DNA of 64,000 nucleotides from Roseovarius sp. (lineage in GTDB: Bacteria > Pseudomonadota > Alphaproteobacteria > Rhodobacterales > Rhodobacteraceae), in contig NZ_JALUXE010000024.1 in NCBI RefSeq assembly GCF_027019125.1, forward strand, positions 62,001 to 126,000, written 5' to 3'. The notes below the pieces were generated by a model. The model searched no databases, was not told where the DNA came from, and saw nothing but the letters and a program-made list of their open reading frames with translations. Position 1 is the first letter of the stretch; each line of letters begins with the position of its first letter. Of this stretch, positions 1-9,751 are shown in pieces. The position numbers and the translations under genes are program-made.

Positions 1-1829
1 CGCAGCGGCTCGCCCATGCCGCGCCCACCGGGCAGATTCGCGGCGCTGAGCGTGTAGAAACGGCCATTGCTGCCAAAGACCAGAATCCGGTCGGTCGTCT
101 CGGCGTGGAACATGAAGCGAGGACCGTCGCCATCCTTGAACTTCAGCTCGCGGCTCAGATCGAGATGCCCGGTCATGGCCCTGATCCAGCCCATCTGGCT
201 GCACACCACGGTAATCGGTTCTCGGTCGATCATCGCCTCGAGCGGCACGTCCTCGACGCTTCCCGCCTCGGCAAACTGTGTGCGACGCGCACCGATGGCA
301 TGGCCCTTGCCAAAGGTTTTCTTGACCTCTTTCAACTGATCGGCCACCGCCACCCACTGCAACGAAACATCGTCGAGCAAATCCTCAAGGCCTGCGCGTT
401 CCGCCATCAGCGCATCCCGCTCGGCGCGCAGTTCCATTTCTTCCAAGCGCCGCAAGGAGCGCAGGCGCATGTTGAGGATCGCCTCGGCCTGCACTTCGGT
501 CAGCCCCGGCTCGTCGGACGGAGGGGGCGGCACATAATCCGCCTCGGACATGGCGCGCGGCACGGTGCGGCTCCAATCCTCGCGCATCAGGGCCGATTTC
601 GGATCGTCGTCATAGCGGATGATGTCGATCACCCGGTCGAGATTGAGGAAGGCCACGATCAAGCCTTCCAGAACCTCCAGCCGGTGGTCGATCTTTTCCA
701 TCCGGTGCGCCGAGCGGCGCAACAGCACCTCTTGCCGGAAATCGAGAAAGGCGCGCAGCACCTCCTTCAGCGAACAGACCTTGGGCGTGACCCCGTCGAT
801 CAACACATTCATGTTGAGCGAGAACCGCACTTCCAATTCGGAATTGCGATACATCATGCCCATCAACACCTCGGGATCGACATTCTTGGAGCGCGGCTCG
901 AGGATCAGGCGCACGTCATCGGCGCTCTCGTCACGGACATCGGCAAGGATCGGCACCTTGCGGCTCTGGATCAGTTCGGCGATGCGCTCGATCAGCTTGG
1001 ATTTCTGCACCTGATAGGGGATTTCGGTCACGACGATCTGCCATTGCCCGCGGCCCAGATCCTCCAGTTCCCATTTGCAGCGGAGGCGGAACGCGCCGCG
1101 CCCCGTGAGATAGGCCTGCGCGATGCTCTCGGCAGGCTCGACGATGACGCCGCCGGTGGGGAAATCGGGGCCCGGAATATAATTGAGCAGGGTCTCGTCA
1201 CGGGCATCCGGTGTCTTGATCAGATGCAGGCAGGCATCAATCAATTCACCGATGTTATGCGGCGGGATATTGGTGGCCATGCCAACCGCAATGCCCGAAG
1301 AGCCGTTGGCCAGCAGATTTGGAAAGGACGCGGGCAGAACCACGGGTTCGCGCAGCGTGCCGTCGTAATTGTCGCGAAAATCGACCGCATCCTCGGCCAG
1401 GCCGTCCAGCAGCGCCTCGGCAAAGGCGGTCATCCGCGCCTCGGTATAACGGCTGGCGGCGGGATTATCGCCGTCGATATTGCCGAAATTGCCCTGCCCG
1501 TCCACCAGCGGATAGCGCACCGCGAAATCCTGCGCCAGACGCGCCATCGCGTCATAGATCGCGGCATCGCCATGCGGGTGATAGTTGCCCATCACATCAC
1601 CGGAAATCTTTGCCGACTTGCGAAAGCCCCCGGTGCTGGAAAGCCGGAGTTCGCGCATCGCATAGAGGATACGCCGATGCACCGGCTTCAAACCGTCGCG
1701 CGCATCCGGCAACGCCCGGTGCATGATCGTGGACAGCGCATAGGTGAGATAGCGCTCACCGATCGCGCGGCGCAGCGGCTCTGACACAGCCTCGGGCTGC
1801 ATATTGGGGTCGTCCAACAGATCACTCAT
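1..1829 (-). CDS. parC: DNA topoisomerase IV subunit A, 3' end outside window
   Basis: Breakage-reunion subunit of topoisomerase IV, which decatenates daughter chromosomes together with ParE. The reading frame starts at ATG 1829 and runs off the left edge, so only about 609 residues are visible. The N-terminal winged-helix/tower domain is clear: [15 protein letters not shown] near residue 47, [15 protein letters not shown] near 81, and the catalytic tyrosine in [10 protein letters not shown] at about residue 128. The sequence follows alphaproteobacterial ParC more closely than GyrA. At the site of the classical quinolone serine (HGDS in E. coli ParC) this protein has alanine (HGDA), which I believe is usual in this group. 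The gene is transcribed away from the rest of the window. Confidence 0.95.
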   Translation of the reverse strand, partial: MSDLLDDPNMQPEAVSEPLRRAIGERYLTYALSTIMHRALPDARDGLKPVHRRILYAMRELRLSSTGGFRKSAKISGDVMGNYHPHGDAAIYDAMARLAQDFAVRYPLVDGQGNFGNIDGDNPAASRYTEARMTAFAEALLDGLAEDAVDFRDNYDGTLREPVVLPASFPNLLANGSSGIAVGMATNIPPHNIGELIDACLHLIKTPDARDETLLNYIPGPDFPTGGVIVEPAESIAQAYLTGRGAFRLRCKWELEDLGRGQWQIVVTEIPYQVQKSKLIERIAELIQSRKVPILADVRDESADDVRLILEPRSKNVDPEVLMGMMYRNSELEVRFSLNMNVLIDGVTPKVCSLKEVLRAFLDFRQEVLLRRSAHRMEKIDHRLEVLEGLIVAFLNLDRVIDIIRYDDDPKSALMREDWSRTVPRAMSEADYVPPPPSDEPGLTEVQAEAILNMRLRSLRRLEEMELRAERDALMAERAGLEDLLDDVSLQWVAVADQLKEVKKTFGKGHAIGARRTQFAEAGSVEDVPLEAMIDREPITVVCSQMGWIRAMTGHLDLSRELKFKDGDGPRFMFHAETTDRILVFGSNGRFYTLSAANLPGGRGMGEPL

Positions 1830-1987
1830 GCATGTGGTGATAGCCCTGCCATCCTGCGGCGTAAAGCATTCAGAGGCCGCAGGTTTCAATCTTTTCCGAT
1901 TTCCCCCTCATGGAGACGGGCGAATCGGATATACTGAACCTGCTGCCAAGCATTTGATTTTATCGTGTGGTACTGGGGGGATGCGCA

Positions 1988-2608
1988 ATGTGGCGCTTTA
2001 TTATCGTGAGCTTTGCTTTTCTGGGATGGTCTTTTTATGAATTGAGCGGCGGGTCCGACTATCGACCTTCGGCCAATTCCATTCAGGCGCGCGCCCTGCT
2101 TGACAATCAGCGGCCCGTGGCGCGGCCCTTGCGGGTGAACGTGATCGAACTGGCTCGGAATGGCGCCCCGCGGCATGATGCGGAGGTCACGCGCACCATC
2201 ACCTCACTACATGATCTGGGCCTGACCATGGGAGAGAAGGTGGTGGTGACGCTGGCCTCGGCGGAGGAGGATGTCAAACCCGCCCCCATTGCCATGAGCC
2301 TGCCCACCGCGCGCGTCACCACGCCAGCGGTCATTCCCGACACGCCCGAAGTTGCAATGCCCGTGCAAGAGGCCGTGCTGGAGGGCGAAACGCTGGCCCC
2401 TGCCCTCGACATGCGCCAGGTATCCGGCAATTCGGTCAATCTGCGCACCGGACCCGGCACAGGCTTTGGCCGCATCGCCAGCCTCAAGCGCGGCACCGAA
2501 GTGATCGTGCTCAACGACCCCGGCGAAGGCTGGATCAAGCTGCGGGTGGTCGAAACGGGGCGCATTGGCTGGATGGCGGAAACCCTGCTGACGCTGGCCG
2601 CCGACTAG
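1988..2608 (+). CDS. Membrane-anchored SH3-domain protein
   Basis: 206-aa protein with an N-terminal hydrophobic segment (residues 2-20) that is either a signal anchor or an uncleaved signal peptide. A proline- and alanine-rich stretch follows, and a bacterial SH3 (SH3b) domain occupies the last ~65 residues (VNLRTGPGTGFGRIASLKRG, then GWIKLRV and GWMAE). Such domains typically bind peptidoglycan or protein partners in the periplasm. I chose ATG 1988 because a purine-rich GGGGGATG lies just upstream; a GTG at 1967 would add seven residues without a better ribosome site. No partner gene is evident next to it, so its specific role is unknown. Confidence 0.8.
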   Translation: MWRFIIVSFAFLGWSFYELSGGSDYRPSANSIQARALLDNQRPVARPLRVNVIELARNGAPRHDAEVTRTITSLHDLGLTMGEKVVVTLASAEEDVKPAPIAMSLPTARVTTPAVIPDTPEVAMPVQEAVLEGETLAPALDMRQVSGNSVNLRTGPGTGFGRIASLKRGTEVIVLNDPGEGWIKLRVVETGRIGWMAETLLTLAAD

Positions 2609-2647
2609 GACTTGCATCGCGCCGTGCCACGCGCCACAAGGTCGGGC

Positions 2648-3478
2648 ATGACAGAACGCTCCATCCTGATTACTGGCTGTTCTTCGGGAATCGGCTATGA
2701 CGCGGCGCTTGGGTTGCGCGCGCGCGGTTGGCGGGTCTTTGCCGCCTGCCGCAAAGAGGCGGATTGCGAGCGCCTGCGCGCCGAAGGGTTCGAGAGCCCG
2801 CGCATTGATTACGCCGACGAGGCCAGCATCCAACAGGGCGTGGCCGAGGTGCTGGCTGCTACCGGAGGGCGGCTCGATGCGCTATTCAACAACGGGGCCT
2901 ATGCCTGTCCGGGGCTGGTCGAGGACCTGCCGCGCGGCGCGCTGCGTGAGATTTTCGAGAGCAATGTCTTTGGCTGGCAAGATCTGACGCGGCAGGTGAT
3001 CCCGGCCATGCGCGCGCAGGGGCATGGGCGCATCGTGCAATGCTCGTCCGTGCTGGGGCTGGTGGCGATTGGCTGGCGCGGCGCATATGTGAGCACGAAA
3101 TTCGCCCTCGAGGGGCTGACAGACACGCTACGCCTCGAAATGCGCGGCACCGGCATCCATGTCAGCCTGATCGAACCCGGCCCCGTGACCACCAAGATCC
3201 GCGAGAATGCACGCGCGCCTTTCGAGCGCTGGATCGACTGGGAAAACGCGCATCGCGCCGACGAGTATCGCGACAAACTGCGTCCGCGCCTCTATGGTCC
3301 CTATTCCAAGGACACATTCGAACTGCCCCCCGAGGCGGTGACGAAAAGACTGATCCACGCCATCGAATCGCCCCGCCCGCAGGCACGCTATTACGTGACC
3401 ACGCCCACCTACCTCATGGGCACGCTGCGCCGCCTCTTGCCGACCCGCATGCTGGATTGGGTCATCTCCAAAGGCTGA
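2648..3478 (+). CDS. Short-chain dehydrogenase/reductase
   Basis: 276-aa classical SDR. The nucleotide-binding motif TGCSSGIG sits at residues 9-16, a NNG(A) motif follows in LFNNGAY, and the catalytic Ser (CSSVLG), Tyr and Lys (YVSTK) are all present. Length and motif order fit NAD(P)-dependent oxidoreductases acting on small alcohol or carbonyl substrates; the substrate cannot be read from the sequence. ATG 2648 starts directly at the Rossmann fold; an upstream TTG at 2612 would add an unlikely arginine-rich leader. It lies 39 bp after the SH3 protein gene and could be cotranscribed with it. Confidence 0.88.
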   Translation: MTERSILITGCSSGIGYDAALGLRARGWRVFAACRKEADCERLRAEGFESPRIDYADEASIQQGVAEVLAATGGRLDALFNNGAYACPGLVEDLPRGALREIFESNVFGWQDLTRQVIPAMRAQGHGRIVQCSSVLGLVAIGWRGAYVSTKFALEGLTDTLRLEMRGTGIHVSLIEPGPVTTKIRENARAPFERWIDWENAHRADEYRDKLRPRLYGPYSKDTFELPPEAVTKRLIHAIESPRPQARYYVTTPTYLMGTLRRLLPTRMLDWVISKG

Positions 3479-3568
3479 CGGGCGCGGGGGGCGCGTCATA
3501 TTTTCCCTTTCGCTTTTCCCGCCGTGCCGCCTAGATGTGCCCCAAAGCCAAACCCGAAAGGACGCTCC

Positions 3569-3775
3569 ATGCTGCAAGATCCGCTTTTCATCCTCGTCGC
3601 CGTGGGCTGTATAACGGTTGCGCTGATCCTGATCCGGGGCATTTCCACCTTTGGCAAAGAGGGGGTGGAGAATGCGAAGCGTTCGAACAAATACATGCAA
3701 TGGCGGTTGATCGCGCAATTCGTGGCGATCATCCTAATCCTGATTTTCGTCTATTTCCGCAGGCAGGGAGGATAA
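3569..3775 (+). CDS. HIG1-type twin-transmembrane protein
   Basis: 68-aa membrane protein with two hydrophobic helices (about residues 5-23 and 47-63) joined by a short basic loop containing NAKRSNKYMQWRL. That loop plus the following helix matches the hypoxia-induced HIG1 domain found in small respiratory-chain-associated proteins of alphaproteobacteria and mitochondria. AAAGGA sits 7 nt before the ATG. It ends 3 bp before the start of the adenosyltransferase gene, so the two are almost surely one transcript. A role in respiratory complexes is inferred from the family only. Confidence 0.75.
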   Translation: MLQDPLFILVAVGCITVALILIRGISTFGKEGVENAKRSNKYMQWRLIAQFVAIILILIFVYFRRQGG

Positions 3776-3778
3776 TCC

Positions 3779-4351
3779 ATGGTCGTTCTCAACAGAATTT
3801 ACACGCGCACCGGCGATGCCGGGGAAACCGCGCTCGGCAATGGCACGCGCGTGGCGAAACATTCGGCCCGCGTCACCGCCTACGGCACGGTGGATGAGGT
3901 CAACGCGACCGTGGGTCTCGCGCGCCTTTATGCCAAGGATGAGACGGACGATGCGCTGGCACGCATCCAGAATGACCTCTTCGACCTTGGGGCCGACCTC
4001 TGCCGCCCGGATATGGAGCGGGACGCCGATGCCGAATACCCGCCGCTGCGCATGTCCTCCAGCCAGGTGGACCGGCTGGAAGCAGAAATTGACGCGATGA
4101 ACAAGCATCTGGAACCCTTGCGCAGTTTCATCCTGCCCGGCGGATCGCCTCTGGCCGCCCATCTTCATCTTTGCCGCACCGTATCGCGACGGGCCGAGCG
4201 GCTGACGGTGGAATTGTCGGCGCTGGAGAATGTCAACGAAGCGGCGCTCAAGTATCTGAACCGCCTGAGCGATTGGTTTTTCGTGGCATCCCGCATGGCC
4301 AATGACAGTGGCAAAGCGGATGTTTTGTGGGTTCCCGGCGCGAACCGCTGA
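3779..4351 (+). CDS. pduO: PduO-type cob(I)alamin adenosyltransferase
   Basis: 190-aa ATP:corrinoid adenosyltransferase that transfers the adenosyl group of ATP to reduced cobalamin, giving coenzyme B12. The N-terminal ATP loop (IYTRTGDAGETALGNG), the RRAER segment and the C-terminal NRLSDWFFVASR are the signature blocks of the PduO family and are all intact. It follows the HIG1 gene by 3 bp. The coenzyme would serve enzymes such as methylmalonyl-CoA mutase, which fits the neighbouring acyl-CoA oxidation genes. It is often annotated cobO, although it is unrelated to CobA/CobO-type enzymes. Confidence 0.92.
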   Translation: MVVLNRIYTRTGDAGETALGNGTRVAKHSARVTAYGTVDEVNATVGLARLYAKDETDDALARIQNDLFDLGADLCRPDMERDADAEYPPLRMSSSQVDRLEAEIDAMNKHLEPLRSFILPGGSPLAAHLHLCRTVSRRAERLTVELSALENVNEAALKYLNRLSDWFFVASRMANDSGKADVLWVPGANR

Positions 4352-4356
4352 AATAC

Positions 4357-4375
4357 TCTGGCAACATTCTTGCGC
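4357..4375 (+). promoter_or_regulatory. Possible sigma-54 promoter upstream of etfBA
   Basis: TCTGGCAACATTCTTGCG has GG and GC separated by exactly 10 bp with a good TTGC -12 box, but the -24 box departs from consensus (TGGCAA instead of TGGCAC). It lies about 150 bp upstream of etfB. One such match in a window of this size could arise by chance, so I rate it low. Confidence 0.3.
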
Positions 4376-4473
4376 TGAAAACCTGAAACGCGACGTCGCC
4401 AGACGCTAACGTGACGATTTTGCCCTGTTTCCCGCGCGGCAGAGCCGGTATCAACGCGCTGGAGAGCTTATCC

Positions 4474-4492
4474 GGGGGGCGCTACGCCCCCC
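4474..4492 (+). other. Perfect 8-bp hairpin in the etfB leader
   Basis: GGGGGGCG-CTA-CGCCCCCC forms a fully paired GC stem with a 3-nt loop, ending 8 nt before the AGGGAGA ribosome site of etfB. No T-run follows, so it is not a classical terminator. It could protect the mRNA 5' end or modulate translation. Confidence 0.5.
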
Positions 4493-4517
4493 ACCACCAT
4501 TAAGGGAGACCATGCCA

Positions 4518-5276
4518 ATGAAGGTGCTCGTACCTGTCAAACGTGTGATCGACTATAACGTGAAGGTTCGTGTCAAGGCGGACGGGAGCGGTGTCGATCT
4601 TGCGAATGTGAAGATGTCGATGAACCCGTTTGACGAGATTGCCGTCGAAGAGGCGATTCGCCTCAAGGAGGCGGGCAAGGCGAGCGAAGTGATCGCGGTG
4701 TCCATTGGCGTGAAACAGGCGCAGGAGACCTTGCGCACGGCGTTGGCGATGGGCGCGGACCGCGCCATCCTCGTCGTGGCCGCGGATGACGTGCATCAGG
4801 ACGTCGAGCCGCTGAGCGTGGCAAAGATCCTCGCCAAGATCGTCGAGGAAGAGCAGCCCGGCCTCGTGCTCTGCGGCAAGCAGGCGATCGACAATGACAT
4901 GAATGCGACGGGCCAGATGCTCTCGGCACTTCTGGGCTGGTCGCAGGCAACCTTTGCCTCCAAACTCGACGTCGAGGGCGACCACGCGCTCGTCACCCGC
5001 GAGGTGGATGGCGGCTTGCAGACCATCAAGGTCAAGACGCCCACCATCGTCACGGTGGACCTGCGCCTCAACGAGCCGCGCTATGCGTCGCTGCCCAATA
5101 TCATGAAGGCCAAGAAAAAGCCGCTGGATGAGAAGACCGCCGCCGATTACGGCGTCGATGTCACGCCCCGGCTGGAAATCACAGGCACATCCGAGCCCGC
5201 AAGCCGCGCGGCCGGTGTGATCCTCGGCTCGGTGGACGAGCTGGTTGCGAAACTCAAGGAAGTGGGAGCCGTATGA
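4518..5276 (+). CDS. etfB: Electron transfer flavoprotein beta subunit
   Basis: 252-aa small subunit of the ETF heterodimer, which takes electrons from acyl-CoA and related dehydrogenases and passes them to ETF:ubiquinone oxidoreductase. The start ([17 protein letters not shown]), the [11 protein letters not shown] segment and the AMP-binding region [15 protein letters not shown] are typical. There are two in-frame ATGs; I chose 4518 because AGGGAGA lies 8 nt before it, while ATG 4512 would be only 2 nt from that site. The stop overlaps the start of etfA, so the two subunits are translationally coupled. Confidence 0.95.
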   Translation: MKVLVPVKRVIDYNVKVRVKADGSGVDLANVKMSMNPFDEIAVEEAIRLKEAGKASEVIAVSIGVKQAQETLRTALAMGADRAILVVAADDVHQDVEPLSVAKILAKIVEEEQPGLVLCGKQAIDNDMNATGQMLSALLGWSQATFASKLDVEGDHALVTREVDGGLQTIKVKTPTIVTVDLRLNEPRYASLPNIMKAKKKPLDEKTAADYGVDVTPRLEITGTSEPASRAAGVILGSVDELVAKLKEVGAV

Positions 5277-6202
5277 TGTCCGTTCTTCTTCTCGCCGAAG
5301 TCACCGATGGGGAACTCGCGCTGGACGCCACCGCCAAGGCGGTGACGGCAGCCGCCAAACTGGGCGATGTGACCGCCCTGTGCTGTGGCGCTTCGGCTGC
5401 TGCCGCAGGGGCCGCCGCTGCGAAAATCGCCGGCGTCAAAAAGGTGCTGGTGGCCGAGGATGCCTCGCTCGGGCACCGCTTGGCCGAACCGACCGCAGCG
5501 CTGATCGTCAGCCTCGCGGGCGACTACAGCCATATCGTCGCCCCTGCCACCACGGATGCCAAGAACGTGCTGCCGCGTGTGGCGGCCCTTCTCGACGTGA
5601 TGGTCATCTCCGACGCCTCGGGCGTGGTCGATGCCGATACGTTCGAGCGCCCGATCTATGCCGGTAACGCCATCCAGACCGTGAAATCGCGCGATGCGAA
5701 GAAGGTCGTGTCCTTCCGTACCTCGACCTTTGACGCGGCGGGCGAACAGGCGGCAGCCCCAGTCGAGACGATCTCGGCCGTGGCCAACCCGGGCCTCTCG
5801 GAATGGATCGAGGACAAGGTTGCGGCCTCCGATCGCCCCGAACTGACATCGGCAGGTGTCGTCGTGTCGGGCGGGCGCGGTGTCGGGTCCAAGGACGATT
5901 TCGCGTTGATCGAGAAACTCGCGGACAAGCTGGGTGCCGCTGTGGGTGCCAGCCGCGCCGCCGTCGACTCGGGCTATGCGCCGAACGACTGGCAGGTCGG
6001 CCAGACCGGCAAGGTGGTCGCCCCCAACCTTTATGTCGCCGTGGGCATTTCGGGCGCGATCCAGCATCTCGCGGGCATGAAAGACAGCAAGATCATCGTC
6101 GCCATCAACAAGGACGAAGAAGCGCCGATCTTCCAGGTGGCCGATTATGGCCTCGTGGCGGACCTTTTCACCGCCCTGCCGGAACTGACCGAGAAACTCT
6201 GA
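5273..6202 (+). CDS. etfA: Electron transfer flavoprotein alpha subunit
   Basis: 309-aa FAD-binding large subunit of ETF. The C-terminal FAD domain is complete: [20 protein letters not shown] near residue 197, [13 protein letters not shown], the QVGQTGK motif, [17 protein letters not shown] and [16 protein letters not shown] gives two possible starts one codon apart. The ATGA overlap with etfB makes this a coupled pair. Expected role is transfer of electrons from fatty-acid and amino-acid oxidation to the quinone pool. A strong terminator follows 18 bp after the stop. Confidence 0.96.
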   Translation: MMSVLLLAEVTDGELALDATAKAVTAAAKLGDVTALCCGASAAAAGAAAAKIAGVKKVLVAEDASLGHRLAEPTAALIVSLAGDYSHIVAPATTDAKNVLPRVAALLDVMVISDASGVVDADTFERPIYAGNAIQTVKSRDAKKVVSFRTSTFDAAGEQAAAPVETISAVANPGLSEWIEDKVAASDRPELTSAGVVVSGGRGVGSKDDFALIEKLADKLGAAVGASRAAVDSGYAPNDWQVGQTGKVVAPNLYVAVGISGAIQHLAGMKDSKIIVAINKDEEAPIFQVADYGLVADLFTALPELTEKL

Positions 6203-6220
6203 GGTCAAGCAGAACCAAAC

Positions 6221-6251
6221 AAACCCGCGTCCTAACCGACGCGGGTTTTTT
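6221..6251. terminator. Rho-independent terminator, probably bidirectional
   Basis: AAACCCGCGTC (6221-6231), a 6-nt loop and GACGCGGGTTT form an 11-bp stem followed by T residues on the plus strand; the A-run at the other end gives a T-run on the minus strand. It ends etfBA and overlaps the end of the convergent DUF6473 gene. Confidence 0.9.
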
Positions 6252-7092
6252 AATTGGCCAGGAGGTTTTCCAGAACAGGCGACAGCGCCCGCGCCGCCTC
6301 GGAATGGGCGAGCAATCCGGGCAGATCGGCAGCGACCGCCTCTTGCATCGGGTCAAAGCGCATACCGCGCGTCCCCTGAGCGCAAGCCTCGGGGCTGATC
6401 ACCACTTCGACCACCCGCGCCGCGCGTGCGCCCACCGCGCGCAGCATGGCGCGGCTGACATAGGCCGGATCATCCGCAATACCCGCCGCCTCATGCCCGA
6501 GGCCCGGCAAATGCCGCGAGAACCACATCAGGACAACCGGCGGCTCGATCTGTTCCAAGAGCGCCTGCATGGCCCCGACCCAGGCCTCTTGCAGGCCCTC
6601 GCGCAGCACGGCAAACCGGTCAGGCGAAACATCCTCCAGCCGCCGCATCATATGGCGGGTGAAGTGGAATTCCGTGAAATCGACCTCGGGATAAAGACGC
6701 CGCAAGCGCTGTGTCGCCTCAAGAAAGCGGTCATTGCGACGCGGATGCACGCGGTAGAAGGGATTGCAGAGGTTCATCGCCCCGGGCACCTGCAACACGA
6801 CGGCGCGTGCGCGCGATACTATGTCAAGCAGCCCCTCATCCTTGAGAAAGGCATCGACACCGGCATTGGGCCACCCGAAATTGACACACGGAAGCGCAAG
6901 GGACCGCTCCATCAGATCGGGATAGGGGCGGTCGATGAAGGTGCCGTAGGTTTCCGTGCCGCCGACACAGGCCACGAAATCGCCTGTCAATCGACGCTGC
7001 GGCCCGCGAAACACCAGCTTGGACCCGTCATAACGGACAGGCCGATAGTCCAGGGGCCTGTGCCCCACGCGTTCAAATCCCATGTCACCCAC
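6250..7092 (-). CDS. DUF6473 family protein
   Basis: 280-aa protein of unknown function. It resembles a conserved family seen in Rhodobacterales (DUF6473), with [18 protein letters not shown] near the N-terminus and [12 protein letters not shown] followed by a [18 protein letters not shown] block. No signal peptide or membrane segment is apparent. The conserved GGTET and [13 protein letters not shown] blocks suggest an SGNH-like or sulfotransferase-like fold, but I cannot decide. It converges on etfA and shares its terminator. An ATG three codons further in (7083) is an alternative start. Confidence 0.7.
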   Translation of the reverse strand: MGDMGFERVGHRPLDYRPVRYDGSKLVFRGPQRRLTGDFVACVGGTETYGTFIDRPYPDLMERSLALPCVNFGWPNAGVDAFLKDEGLLDIVSRARAVVLQVPGAMNLCNPFYRVHPRRNDRFLEATQRLRRLYPEVDFTEFHFTRHMMRRLEDVSPDRFAVLREGLQEAWVGAMQALLEQIEPPVVLMWFSRHLPGLGHEAAGIADDPAYVSRAMLRAVGARAARVVEVVISPEACAQGTRGMRFDPMQEAVAADLPGLLAHSEAARALSPVLENLLAN

Positions 7093-7243
7093 CTTGATCT
7101 ACTCACCCGTGGAAAGGGTGGACGATTCCTCTTGCTAAATCGCTAAACGGCCAATTCGCGGATTATTTTACCTGTCTCATGCCCTTGCGGCCTGCGCCCG
7201 CCGCGGCCTATGCTGCTGCAGCATTCAGACAGGGATCGGGCGG

Positions 7244-8119
7244 ATGGACATCACGAGAATCGGTGTGGTTGGCGCGGGCCAGATGGGCAATGGCATTGCG
7301 CATGTCATGGCTCTGGCAGGGTATGACGTGCTGCTCAACGACATAAGCGCCGAGGCGCTGGATCGTGCCATGGCCGCAATCCGCAAGAACATGGAGCGTC
7401 AGGTCAGCCGGGGCAAGATCACGCAAGAGAACATGGACTCGGCCATGGCCCGGATCGTGACCACGCAGACGCTCACCGATCTGGGCAAGACCGATCTGGT
7501 GATCGAGGCCGCGACCGAGCGTGAGGCCGTGAAACAGGCAATCTTCGACGAGCTCTTGCCGCATCTGGAACCGCACACGATCCTGACCTCGAACACCTCG
7601 TCGATCTCTATCACGCGACTGGCCAGCCGCACCGACCGGCCCGAGAAGTTCATGGGGTTCCATTTCATGAACCCCGTGCCGGTGATGCAACTGGTCGAAT
7701 TGATCCGTGGCATCGCCACTGACAAGGAAACCTATAACGCCTGCCTCGCCGTGGTCGAAAAACTGGGCAAGACCGCCGCCTCGGCCGAGGACTTCCCGGC
7801 TTTCATCGTCAACCGTATCCTGATGCCGATGATCAACGAGGCGGTCTATACGCTTTATGAAGGGGTCGGAAACGTCAAATCCATCGACGAGTCCCTGAAG
7901 CTTGGGGCCAATCATCCGATGGGGCCGCTGGAACTGGCGGATTTCATCGGGCTGGATACCTGTCTGGCGATCATGAACGTGTTGCACGACGGGTTGGCGG
8001 ATACCAAGTACCGCCCCTGCCCGCTCTTGACGAAATATGTCGAAGCGGGGTGGCTTGGCCGCAAGACCGGGCGCGGGTTCTATGATTATCGCGGTGAAGT
8101 TGCCGTGCCGACGCGCTGA
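7244..8119 (+). CDS. 3-hydroxybutyryl-CoA dehydrogenase
   Basis: 291-aa NAD(P)-dependent 3-hydroxyacyl-CoA dehydrogenase, interconverting acetoacetyl-CoA and 3-hydroxybutyryl-CoA. The Rossmann motif GVVGAGQMGNGIA is at residues 7-19. The catalytic region (SNTSSISIT, then GFHFMNPVPVMQLVE) and the C-terminal domain (NRILMPMINEA, GANHPMGPLELADFIGLD, GRKTGRGFYDY) are intact. It is a stand-alone enzyme without a fused hydratase. The closeness to etfBA fits a beta-oxidation or polyhydroxybutyrate context. Gene names hbd, paaH or fadB2 are used for the family. Confidence 0.92.
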   Translation: MDITRIGVVGAGQMGNGIAHVMALAGYDVLLNDISAEALDRAMAAIRKNMERQVSRGKITQENMDSAMARIVTTQTLTDLGKTDLVIEAATEREAVKQAIFDELLPHLEPHTILTSNTSSISITRLASRTDRPEKFMGFHFMNPVPVMQLVELIRGIATDKETYNACLAVVEKLGKTAASAEDFPAFIVNRILMPMINEAVYTLYEGVGNVKSIDESLKLGANHPMGPLELADFIGLDTCLAIMNVLHDGLADTKYRPCPLLTKYVEAGWLGRKTGRGFYDYRGEVAVPTR

Positions 8120-8130
8120 GCGGCTGAGCG

Positions 8131-9018
8131 TTACTTGCCGGTCTTGCCCAACGAGAGCGTGTGCGCGCGCAGCCATTCCATGAAGCCGCGCGGATCGCTT
8201 TCCAGCATCGCCATGCGTTCGTCGCTGATCGGCGCGCCCACCACCGGTTTCTGCGGATGGTTGCAGCTTCTGACGACTTCATGCAGCAAGAGCCCCTGGC
8301 GCATCGTCGCCGAAATCCGGTTGGCCATCTGATACCAGCGTGAATTGGCACCGGGGAAATAGATCGGCACGACACGCGCGCCCGACCGGCGGATCATCTG
8401 CGCTGTAAAGACGTTCCATTCCCGCTCGATCACCGGCCCGAACATCGTATCGCTCGAGGCCACGACGCCTGAGGGGAACACGCTGATCACCCCGCCCTCC
8501 TTGAGATGCGCCATCGCCTTGGCACGCATCTCGACCGACTTGCGCTGCGCGTCGGGTTCATGCGGAAAGGGTACGGAAATCATGTACGAGGCGGCCACTT
8601 CGTCAATTCCCGTGAGCAACGCGCGCGTCAGGATCTTGTAATCACTGCGCCGCCGTCCGATCAGATCCGCAAGGATCATCCCGTCCACAAGACCATGCGG
8701 ATGGTTGGCCACAACCACCACCGGCCCGTCGAGCGGGATATGCGCCACCTGTTCATCCGGGGTCAGGAGCGGAATGCCCATGGTATCCAAGGCCGCGCGC
8801 CAGAACGCCTGACCGGTCGGCGCGCCACGCTTCTCGAACTTTCGGATCATGCGCAGGATGGTGATCTTGCCGGTCATCCACTCCATCAGGCGAATGATGA
8901 ACGATGTCAGACCGTCGTCGAAACTGTTGGCATAAGTCAGGCTGCGGCGGTCGTACTTGGTGAAGAGAACCGTATCGCCCGTCTCTGTGCCGGACTCTGG
9001 CTGCGGCTTGGTGTTCAC
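8131..9018 (-). CDS. Lysophospholipid acyltransferase (PlsC-like)
   Basis: 295-aa glycerolipid acyltransferase. The catalytic NHPHGLVDG (NHx4D motif) lies near residue 109 and FPSG near 180, both hallmark blocks of the PlsC/LPLAT family that acylates lysophosphatidic acid or related acceptors at the inner membrane. An N-terminal extension of ~95 residues precedes the domain, making it longer than a minimal PlsC. The acceptor is not predictable. It is convergent with the dehydrogenase gene, 11 bp apart, with no clear terminator between. Confidence 0.85.
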   Translation of the reverse strand: MNTKPQPESGTETGDTVLFTKYDRRSLTYANSFDDGLTSFIIRLMEWMTGKITILRMIRKFEKRGAPTGQAFWRAALDTMGIPLLTPDEQVAHIPLDGPVVVVANHPHGLVDGMILADLIGRRRSDYKILTRALLTGIDEVAASYMISVPFPHEPDAQRKSVEMRAKAMAHLKEGGVISVFPSGVVASSDTMFGPVIEREWNVFTAQMIRRSGARVVPIYFPGANSRWYQMANRISATMRQGLLLHEVVRSCNHPQKPVVGAPISDERMAMLESDPRGFMEWLRAHTLSLGKTGK

Positions 9019-9066
9019 TGCTTTGTTCCTGTCCCGGTCATGTCGCGACGGCTAGATCCTGCGCGC

Positions 9067-9348
9067 CTACATGCTCTCGCCAAATCTGTCCGCAACCAGT
9101 GCTGCAACCGCCTCGGCCAGTGGGGTTGCGTCCGGCCCGACGATTTCGACGTCAATAGTGGTTCCTTTGGCCGCTGCCAACATCAAAAGCCCCATAATAC
9201 TGTCGCCAGAGGCGGATTGCCCATTGCAAGACACCTCGGCGCGGGCATCAAAACCCTCGACCACTTCAACCAGTTTCGCCGCGGCCCTCGCATGCAGCCC
9301 CTTCTCGTTCACGATTTCCATCCGGCGCGTCACCTTGTCCATGCTCAC
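9067..9348 (-). CDS. ptsH: HPr phosphocarrier protein
   Basis: Small PTS phosphocarrier of ~91-93 aa. The phosphorylatable histidine is in GLHARAAAKL and the HprK target serine in SGDSIMGLLML; both are intact. A GAGGAGG site lies 5 nt before GTG 9348 and 11 nt before ATG 9342; I favour the GTG on spacing, but the ATG is possible. Last gene of the run chvI-chvG-hprK-rapZ-EIIA-HPr. No sugar permease is present here, so this is a regulatory (PTS-Ntr-like) chain rather than a transport system. Confidence 0.92.
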   Translation of the reverse strand: MSMDKVTRRMEIVNEKGLHARAAAKLVEVVEGFDARAEVSCNGQSASGDSIMGLLMLAAAKGTTIDVEIVGPDATPLAEAVAALVADRFGESM

Positions 9349-9358
9349 GGTCGCCTCC

Positions 9359-9751
9359 TCACTCTTCCGAAACATTATGGCTGTCGATATATTTGCGCCC
9401 CGCCTCGAGCGCCGCGCGCACCGCGTCGGGTAGCGGCAAATGCCGACTCTTGGCAAGCTTGATGAGCATGGGCAGGTTGGCCCCATAGATAATGCGGCGG
9501 TCATTCGGGCGGCAGGCCCGCAGCGACAGGTTCGAGGGCGACCCGCCAAAGATATCGGTCACGAGCACGACACCGCCGCCGGTATCGACCGCATCGGCGG
9601 CGACACAGATCTCGTCCTGCTTCGCGGCGCGATCATCGTCGCTCTCGATGGAAATCGCCATCACGCCGGTCTGGGCGCCTACCACATGCTCGACGGCCCT
9701 GAGATACTCATTGGCCAGCCCGCCATGTGCCACGATCACGATTCCGATCAA
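9359..9751 (-). CDS. PTS EIIA component, mannose/fructose type
   Basis: 130-aa EIIA domain protein of the ManX type. The active histidine is His9 in IVIVAHGG, and the [10 protein letters not shown] motif follows near residue 66. It would accept phosphate from HPr. It stands alone without EIIB/C subunits, the usual state in alphaproteobacteria, where it serves regulation. Its start overlaps the rapZ stop by 4 nt and its stop precedes the HPr ribosome site, so the three are translationally linked. Confidence 0.9.
   Translation of the reverse strand: MIGIVIVAHGGLANEYLRAVEHVVGAQTGVMAISIESDDDRAAKQDEICVAADAVDTGGGVVLVTDIFGGSPSNLSLRACRPNDRRIIYGANLPMLIKLAKSRHLPLPDAVRAALEAGRKYIDSHNVSEE

Noticed and set aside
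1555..1595. Alanine at the quinolone-resistance serine position of ParC
   Set aside because: To my knowledge alanine is the normal residue in alphaproteobacterial ParC, so it is not evidence of acquired resistance.
105..1784. 559-codon open frame on the plus strand at the left edge
   Set aside because: It is the complement of parC, whose minus-strand frame gives a clear topoisomerase sequence running off the window.
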